Source: Streptomyces sp. NBC_00236 (GTDB lineage Bacteria; Actinomycetota; Actinomycetes; Streptomycetales; Streptomycetaceae). Taken from it: a stretch of DNA of 64,000 bases. The notes under the pieces are model-generated. The model saw only the letters and a list, made by a program, of their open reading frames with translations. It was not told where the DNA came from and did no database searches. The position numbers were made by a program, and so were the translations under genes. Numbering within the stretch: the stretch's first letter is position 1; the number at the start of each line of letters is the position of its first letter. Location: the NCBI RefSeq assembly GCF_036195045.1, contig NZ_CP108100.1, positions 5,394,001 through 5,458,000 on the forward strand, written 5' to 3'. Below are positions 59,689-64,000 of the stretch, in pieces.

Positions 59689-60371
59689 ACGGCGTGCTCC
59701 AGGTCGCGGGCCCGGCCGTCGCGGACGGTGATGTCGCGGTCGGAGTAGGCGGCGACGCGGGCCTCGTGGGTCACGAGCACCACGGCGACGTGGGAGGAAC
59801 GGGCGGCGTCGGTGAGCAGTCGCATGACGCGTTCGCCGTTGAGTGAGTCCAGGGCGCCGGTCGGCTCGTCGGCGAAGATCACCTTCGGCGACGCGGCCAG
59901 GGCGCGTGCCACGGCGACGCGCTGGCCCTGGCCTCCGGACACCTCGCCGGGACGCTTGGCGCCGATGTCGTCGACCTCCAGGCGCTCCATCCACTCCAGG
60001 GCGGTGCGTTCGGCGGCCTTGCGGCGGGTGCCGTTCAGCCGCATCGGCAGGGCGACGTTCTCCACGCAGGTCAGCTCCGGGACGAGCTGGCCGAACTGGA
60101 ACACGAAGCCGAACTCGCTGCGGCGCAGGGCGCTGCGCTCGGCGTCGGACATCGTGGAGAGCTCGCGTCCGGCGTAGGTGATGCTGCCGGAGTCCGGGGT
60201 GATGATGCCGGCGAGGCAGTGCAGCAGGGTGGACTTGCCGGAGCCGGAGGGGCCCATCACGGCGACGACCTCGCCGGGGTGGACGGAGAACGAGGCGCCG
60301 TCGAGCGCGGGGGTCGGCCCGTAGGCCTTGTGCAGATCGTGGGCGGCGAGCAGGGAGCCGGCGGGAATCAC
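59685..60371 (-). CDS. ABC transporter ATP-binding protein (LolD/MacB type)
   Basis: 228 aa from a GTG that overlaps the PadR stop. Walker A GPSGSGKSTLL, signature SGGQGQRVAVARALAASP, Walker B VIFADEPTGALDSLNG and H-loop VLVTHE are all intact. It powers the permease downstream. Its order, PadR-ATPase-permease with 4-bp overlaps throughout, defines a single operon. Confidence 0.93.
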   Translation of the reverse strand: MIPAGSLLAAHDLHKAYGPTPALDGASFSVHPGEVVAVMGPSGSGKSTLLHCLAGIITPDSGSITYAGRELSTMSDAERSALRRSEFGFVFQFGQLVPELTCVENVALPMRLNGTRRKAAERTALEWMERLEVDDIGAKRPGEVSGGQGQRVAVARALAASPKVIFADEPTGALDSLNGERVMRLLTDAARSSHVAVVLVTHEARVAAYSDRDITVRDGRARDLEHAV

Positions 60372-60892
60372 GGGGCCACCACCTTCGCGAGCTGGCCGAG
60401 TCGCGCGGCGGTGAGTTCCAGCCAGCGCAGATCGGCTTCGAGATGGAACAGGGCGTGGTCGCAGATCAGCTGGTCGGCGAGGTCGCCCTGCCGCTTGCGG
60501 TCGGTGAGGATACGCATCATGCGCAGGTGCTCGGAGCGCTGGGTGTCCAGCACGTCGGCGGCGCTGCGGCCGGTGAGCATGGCCAGGACGACCTTGGTGT
60601 ACAGCGTCGACTGGAGGTACGGCTCCGGCTTCTCGGGCTGTGCGAGCCAGGAGGCGACATCGGTGATCCCGGCGTCGGTGATGGCGTAGCGCTTGCGTTC
60701 CGGGCCGCCGTCGGTCTCCACGCCGTCGACCTCGACGAGGCCGTTCTTGAGGAGGCGGGACATCGTCGAGTAGACCTGTCCGTAGTGCAGGGGACGGTCG
60801 TGCCCGAACTTCTCGTCGAAGGCCCGCTTGAGGTCGTAGCCGTGACGGGGGCCGGACTCCAGGAGCCCGAGCAGGGTGTGGCCGATAGACAT
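60368..60892 (-). CDS. PadR-family transcriptional regulator
   Basis: 174 aa from the ATG (MSIGHTLLGLLESGPRHGYDL), which is preceded by a near-perfect start of the PadR family; the frame is open upstream but unconvincing. GQVYSTMSRLLKNGLVEVDGVETDGGPERKRYAITDAG is the winged-helix hallmark, and the C-terminal dimerisation helices follow. It probably represses the ABC operon and is relieved by a toxic compound. The likely operator is the GTATAC pair upstream. Confidence 0.92.
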   Translation of the reverse strand: MSIGHTLLGLLESGPRHGYDLKRAFDEKFGHDRPLHYGQVYSTMSRLLKNGLVEVDGVETDGGPERKRYAITDAGITDVASWLAQPEKPEPYLQSTLYTKVVLAMLTGRSAADVLDTQRSEHLRMMRILTDRKRQGDLADQLICDHALFHLEADLRWLELTAARLGQLAKVVAP

Positions 60893-60901
60893 ACCGAGGA
60901 C

Positions 60902-60933
60902 TGTACACGGTGTGTATACCTGGCGTGTATACC
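60902..60933. promoter_or_regulatory. Paired GTATAC operator of the PadR operon
   Basis: GTATAC occurs at 60914-60919 and 60927-60932, each flanked by GTGTATACC, with TGTACA at 60902-60907. It is 10-40 bp upstream of the PadR ATG on the minus strand and overlaps any -10 for the operon (TATACA). Confidence 0.55.
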
Positions 60934-61031
60934 GGTCGGCGGGGAGCGTCGGGCCAGTGGTCGGGGCCGCGACGGCCCCGGCGGGCCGTCCGGTCATCCG
61001 GTCGCGCGGCTCGCCGGCGGCCTTGCGCGGA

Positions 61032-61289
61032 TCACTCCGGGTCCGGCGTCTCCGGAGCCTTCGGCGGGCGCCCCCGGCGCGGGATCGGTGCCGCACCGCC
61101 GGGCAGCCGGCCCGCTTCGGCGAGCGCCCGCCGCAGCAGGAACTCGATCTGCGCGTTCGCGCTGCGCAGCTCGTCCGAGGCCCAGCGCGCCAGCGCGTCG
61201 TGCACGGCCGGGTCCAGCCGCAGCAGCATCTGCTTGCGCTGCTGCGGCCCGGACTGCGGCGCGCGGCGCCGCGGGGTCTGATCCGTCAC
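61032..61289 (-). CDS. Small Arc/CopG-like or orphan regulator
   Basis: 85 aa from a GTG overlapping the stop of the band-7 gene (GTGA). KQMLLRLDPAVHDALARWASDELRSANAQIEFLLRRALAEAG matches the ribbon-helix-helix pattern of Arc-type proteins; a Pro/Arg tail follows. As the downstream gene of the band-7 protein it may regulate or modulate it. RHH assignment is by pattern only. Confidence 0.7.
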   Translation of the reverse strand: MTDQTPRRRAPQSGPQQRKQMLLRLDPAVHDALARWASDELRSANAQIEFLLRRALAEAGRLPGGAAPIPRRGRPPKAPETPDPE

Positions 61290-62257
61290 TGGTAGAGCGT
61301 GCCCGTGTTGAGGACCGGCTGCACCGCGCGGTCGCCGCACAGCACCACCATCAGATTGCTGACCATGGCCGCCTTCCGCTCGGGGTCGAGCTCGACGAGG
61401 TCCTGCTCGGTGATCCGGTTCACCGCCATCTCGACCATGCCGACCGCTCCCTCGACGATCAGCTGCCGGGCCGCGACCACCGCTCCCGCCTGCTGGCGCT
61501 GGAGCATCGCGGAGGCGATCTCGGGGGCGTACGCGAGGTGGCTGAAGCGGGACTCGATGATCCGTACGCCCGCCGCCTGGACCCGCGCGGTGAGTTCCAC
61601 GGCGAGCTTCTCGGTGATCTCCTCGGCGTTGCCCCGGAGCGAGAGGCCGCCCTCGTCATGGGCGTCGTACGGGTACTCGATCGCGATGTGCCGGACGGCC
61701 GCCTCGGTCTGGGTGGCGACGAACTCCAGGAAGTCGTCGACCTCGAAGAGCGCCTGCGCGGTGTCCTCGACCTTCCAGACGACGATCGCGGCGAGCTCGA
61801 TCGGGTTGCCGTAGGCGTCGTTGACCTTGAGGACCGCGGTCTCGTGGTTGCGGACCCGGGTGGAGATCTTGCGGCTGGAGGTCAGCGGGTTGATCCAGCG
61901 CAGCCCGTCGGTGCGGATCGTGCCCACGTAGCGGCCGAAGAGCTGGATCACCCGCGCCTCGCCCGGTGCGACCATCTTCACACCGCCCATGCAGAAGAAC
62001 GAGGCGATGGTGAGCAGCACGCCCAGGATGCACAGCGGGACGCCGAGGCCGTTGTTCCCGTTCGACCCGATGACGCCGCCGAGGATGGCGAGGCCGACGC
62101 CGACGATCACCCCGATCACGGTCAGCAGGAGGCCGAGGCCGCCCGCGATGCTGTGCGCCCGCGTCTCGCGGACCTGCGGTTCCGGCATCTCCGGCGCGTC
62201 CGGAGTGAGGTCGGTCCGCGGTCCGGCCGAAGCGTTCGGGTTGAGCGGTTCAGTCAT
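61286..62257 (-). CDS. SPFH/band-7 (stomatin-like) membrane protein
   Basis: 323 aa. Two hydrophobic stretches (about residues 32-58 and 68-95) precede the SPFH core: [97 protein letters not shown]-terminal helical part ([39 protein letters not shown]) completes the fold. Such proteins form membrane microdomain scaffolds. It is divergent from a class A PBP gene. Confidence 0.93.
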   Translation of the reverse strand: MTEPLNPNASAGPRTDLTPDAPEMPEPQVRETRAHSIAGGLGLLLTVIGVIVGVGLAILGGVIGSNGNNGLGVPLCILGVLLTIASFFCMGGVKMVAPGEARVIQLFGRYVGTIRTDGLRWINPLTSSRKISTRVRNHETAVLKVNDAYGNPIELAAIVVWKVEDTAQALFEVDDFLEFVATQTEAAVRHIAIEYPYDAHDEGGLSLRGNAEEITEKLAVELTARVQAAGVRIIESRFSHLAYAPEIASAMLQRQQAGAVVAARQLIVEGAVGMVEMAVNRITEQDLVELDPERKAAMVSNLMVVLCGDRAVQPVLNTGTLYQ

Positions 62258-62294
62258 GGAATCCCCCGTTTCGACTGGCTAGCCATGCGCTAGC

Positions 62295-62310
62295 AATGTG
62301 ATTACACATT
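62295..62310. promoter_or_regulatory. Palindrome in the band-7/PBP divergent gap
   Basis: AATGTG-ATTA-CACATT is a perfect 6-bp-arm palindrome 38 bp upstream of the band-7 gene, in an AT-rich patch. GCTAGC also occurs twice at 62278-62294. Possibly an operator for the band-7 gene; nothing else is visible in the gap. Confidence 0.4.
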
Positions 62311-62479
62311 AATGGTTCTCGCAACCCTGTGCACCCCTCGTGAGTCGGTTCCCATGGGAACGGGTGCTGATTGTCACGTCCGGAAAGTGCGGGATCGCTC
62401 GCTTTTTGGCCTTGTGGACGGTGTTAGCTGGCAGGTCCGAGCTGATCCGGTCGAGCAGAGAAACGGGAGCAACACAGCA

Positions 62480-64000
62480 ATGGGTCGAGCGGATGCGCGA
62501 CGAGCCCAGCGGCACGGGTCGCGGCGGGCCGGGAAGAGCGGCGGCATACGCGGACTCTTCACCTGGCGGAAACTCCTGGGCACGGCCCTCGGTATCTGCC
62601 TGCTGGGCATGGGCGCCTTCGCCGTGCTCTACATGATGGTGAGCGTGCCCGAGGGCAACGCCCGGGCCAAGCTGCAGAGCAACATCTACAAGTACTCCGA
62701 CGGGACCCTGCTGGCCAGGACGGGTGAGGTCAACCGAGAGATCGTGGACCTCTCGCAGGTGCCCAAGGAGGTCCAGATGACCTTCGTCGCCGCCGAGAAC
62801 AAGTCCTTCTACCAGGACAAGGGCGTCGACTTCAAAGGCACCGCACGCGGTCTGCTGAACACCGTTTCCGGCAAGGGCAAGCAGGGTGGCTCGACCATCA
62901 CCCAGCAGTACGTCAAGAACTACTACCTCGACCAGGACCAGACGGTCACCCGCAAGCTCAAGGAACTGGTCATCTCGCTGAAGGTGGACCAGAAGCGGAG
63001 CAAGGAGGAGATCCTTGCCGGGTACATCAACACCAGCTACTACGGCCGGGGCGCCTACGGCATCCAGGCCGCGGCGCAGGCGTACTACGGCAAGGACGCC
63101 AAGGACCTGAACGTCGCCCAGGGCGCCTACCTCGCCGCCCTGCTCCAGGCACCCAGCCAGTACGACTGGGCCGTCGCCGGCCCGAAGGGGAAGGCACTCG
63201 TCCAGGAGCGCTGGAACTACGTGCTGAACAACATGGTCGAGGAGGACTGGCTGGACGCGGGCAAGCGCCAGGGCCTCAAGTTCCCGATTCCGCAGGACCC
63301 CAAGCCGCTGAACGGGGTCGCGGGACAGAAGGGCTACATCGTCGAGGCGGCCCGCAAGGCGGTGCTGGAGGAGACCGGCCTCAGCAGCGACCAGTTCGAC
63401 CTCGGCGGCTGGACGATCACCGTCAACATCGACAGGAAGAAGCAGCAGGAGCTGGAGAAGTCGGTCGAGACCAAGCTGATCGACAACCTGGACACGAAGA
63501 AGCGCAAGCTCGACCAGGACATCCAGGCCGGTGCCGTCTCGGTGGACCCGAAGTCCGGTGCGGTGCTCGCGCTGTACGGCGGACGCGGCCAGAACGAGCA
63601 CTGGACGTCGAACGCCACCCGCGCCGACTACCAGCCCGCCTCCACCTTCAAGCCGGTCATCCTCGCCGCGGCCCTCGACCAGGAGTCGGTGACTCAGGAC
63701 GGTCAGGAGATCACCGCCAACACCCGCTACGACGGCACCAGCAAGCGGCCCGTCGAGGGCAGCGACATCGCCTTCAAGCCGGAGAACGAGGACGACCGGG
63801 ACTACGGCAGCGTCACCGTCCAGACCGCGATGAACAAGTCCATCAACTCCGTCTTCGCGCAGATGGGCGTGGACGTCGGCATGGACCAGGTGCTGAAGAC
63901 CGCCGGCGAGCTCGGCATGAACGTGGAGGATCTGGAGGCCGTGCCGGCGCAGACGCTCGGCTCCATGGGCGCGAGCCCGATGGCCATGGCCGGCGTCTAC
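62480..64000 (+). CDS. Class A penicillin-binding protein (3' end outside window)
   Basis: 507 codons to the right edge, with no stop. The ATG at 62480 follows GGGAG. A short basic cytoplasmic leader and one membrane helix (about 35-55) precede a transglycosylase domain with AENKSFYQDKGVDFKGTARGLL, GGSTITQQYVKNYYL and RKLKELVISLKVDQKRSKEEILAGYINTSYYGRGAYGIQAAAQAYYG. The transpeptidase part begins near GAVSVDPKSGAVLALYGG; the active serine is Ser388 in the ASTFKP SxxK motif, and KSINSVFAQMG supplies the SxN-type motif. Peptidoglycan synthesis. Confidence 0.93.
   Translation, partial: MGRADARRAQRHGSRRAGKSGGIRGLFTWRKLLGTALGICLLGMGAFAVLYMMVSVPEGNARAKLQSNIYKYSDGTLLARTGEVNREIVDLSQVPKEVQMTFVAAENKSFYQDKGVDFKGTARGLLNTVSGKGKQGGSTITQQYVKNYYLDQDQTVTRKLKELVISLKVDQKRSKEEILAGYINTSYYGRGAYGIQAAAQAYYGKDAKDLNVAQGAYLAALLQAPSQYDWAVAGPKGKALVQERWNYVLNNMVEEDWLDAGKRQGLKFPIPQDPKPLNGVAGQKGYIVEAARKAVLEETGLSSDQFDLGGWTITVNIDRKKQQELEKSVETKLIDNLDTKKRKLDQDIQAGAVSVDPKSGAVLALYGGRGQNEHWTSNATRADYQPASTFKPVILAAALDQESVTQDGQEITANTRYDGTSKRPVEGSDIAFKPENEDDRDYGSVTVQTAMNKSINSVFAQMGVDVGMDQVLKTAGELGMNVEDLEAVPAQTLGSMGASPMAMAGVY

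Overview
The window is high-GC DNA from a Streptomyces, judged by the GC-rich third positions, frequent GTG starts, WhiJ-type XRE/DUF397 pairs, an F420-type nitroreductase fold, mycothiol-type enzymes and the ahpCD-oxyR arrangement of streptomycetes. It carries no phage or transposase genes.

Regions. 1-9.8 kb: a Tad (tight adherence) pilus locus. It has TadZ (cut by the window edge), two TadE-like pseudopilins, the TadA/CpaF motor, TadB and TadC, a membrane histidine kinase with a NarL/LuxR-type response regulator, the Flp prepilin, a TadG-like protein, a lipoprotein and an OmpA-domain protein. 9.8-24.3 kb: accessory genes, namely an XRE/DUF397/ATPase cassette, secreted proteins, a frameshifted membrane gene, DUF2975 plus a small regulator, a second eroded XRE/DUF397 pair abutting an orphan nuclease-toxin tail with its immunity gene, and several orphan hypotheticals. 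24.4-44.7 kb: a polymorphic-toxin island. Two toxins share an almost identical 797-bp N-terminal coding segment in inverted orientation, each with a HINT autoprocessing domain and a different C-terminal toxin followed by its own candidate immunity gene. A third, larger toxin has a membrane-domain N terminus. All three carry the same pilin-type processing motif as the Flp prepilin. The missing A24 prepilin peptidase gene lies at the right edge of this island. 44.7-64 kb: mainly conserved chromosomal genes (methyltransferase, DUF2071, AlkZ-like, aldo-keto reductase, isoprenyl transferase, PhoH, a lytic transglycosylase-like protein, AI-2E transporter family, AhpD/AhpC/OxyR, an ABC exporter with PadR regulator, a band-7 protein, and a class A PBP cut by the window end).

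Main result. A shared promoter architecture links these scattered loci. An 18-bp element close to TTGGGCCCGTGGGCCCAA sits 21-22 nt upstream of a TAnnnT -10 box before the Flp prepilin, all three pilin-toxins, the prepilin peptidase, a lipoprotein, a membrane protein and one hypothetical gene. At the three toxins and the peptidase the -10 lies 6-7 nt before the start codon, so these mRNAs are probably leaderless. I infer a regulon in which pilus biogenesis and pilin-like toxins are switched on together, possibly by the two-component system in the tad locus. The working idea is that the Tad machine processes or displays these toxins.
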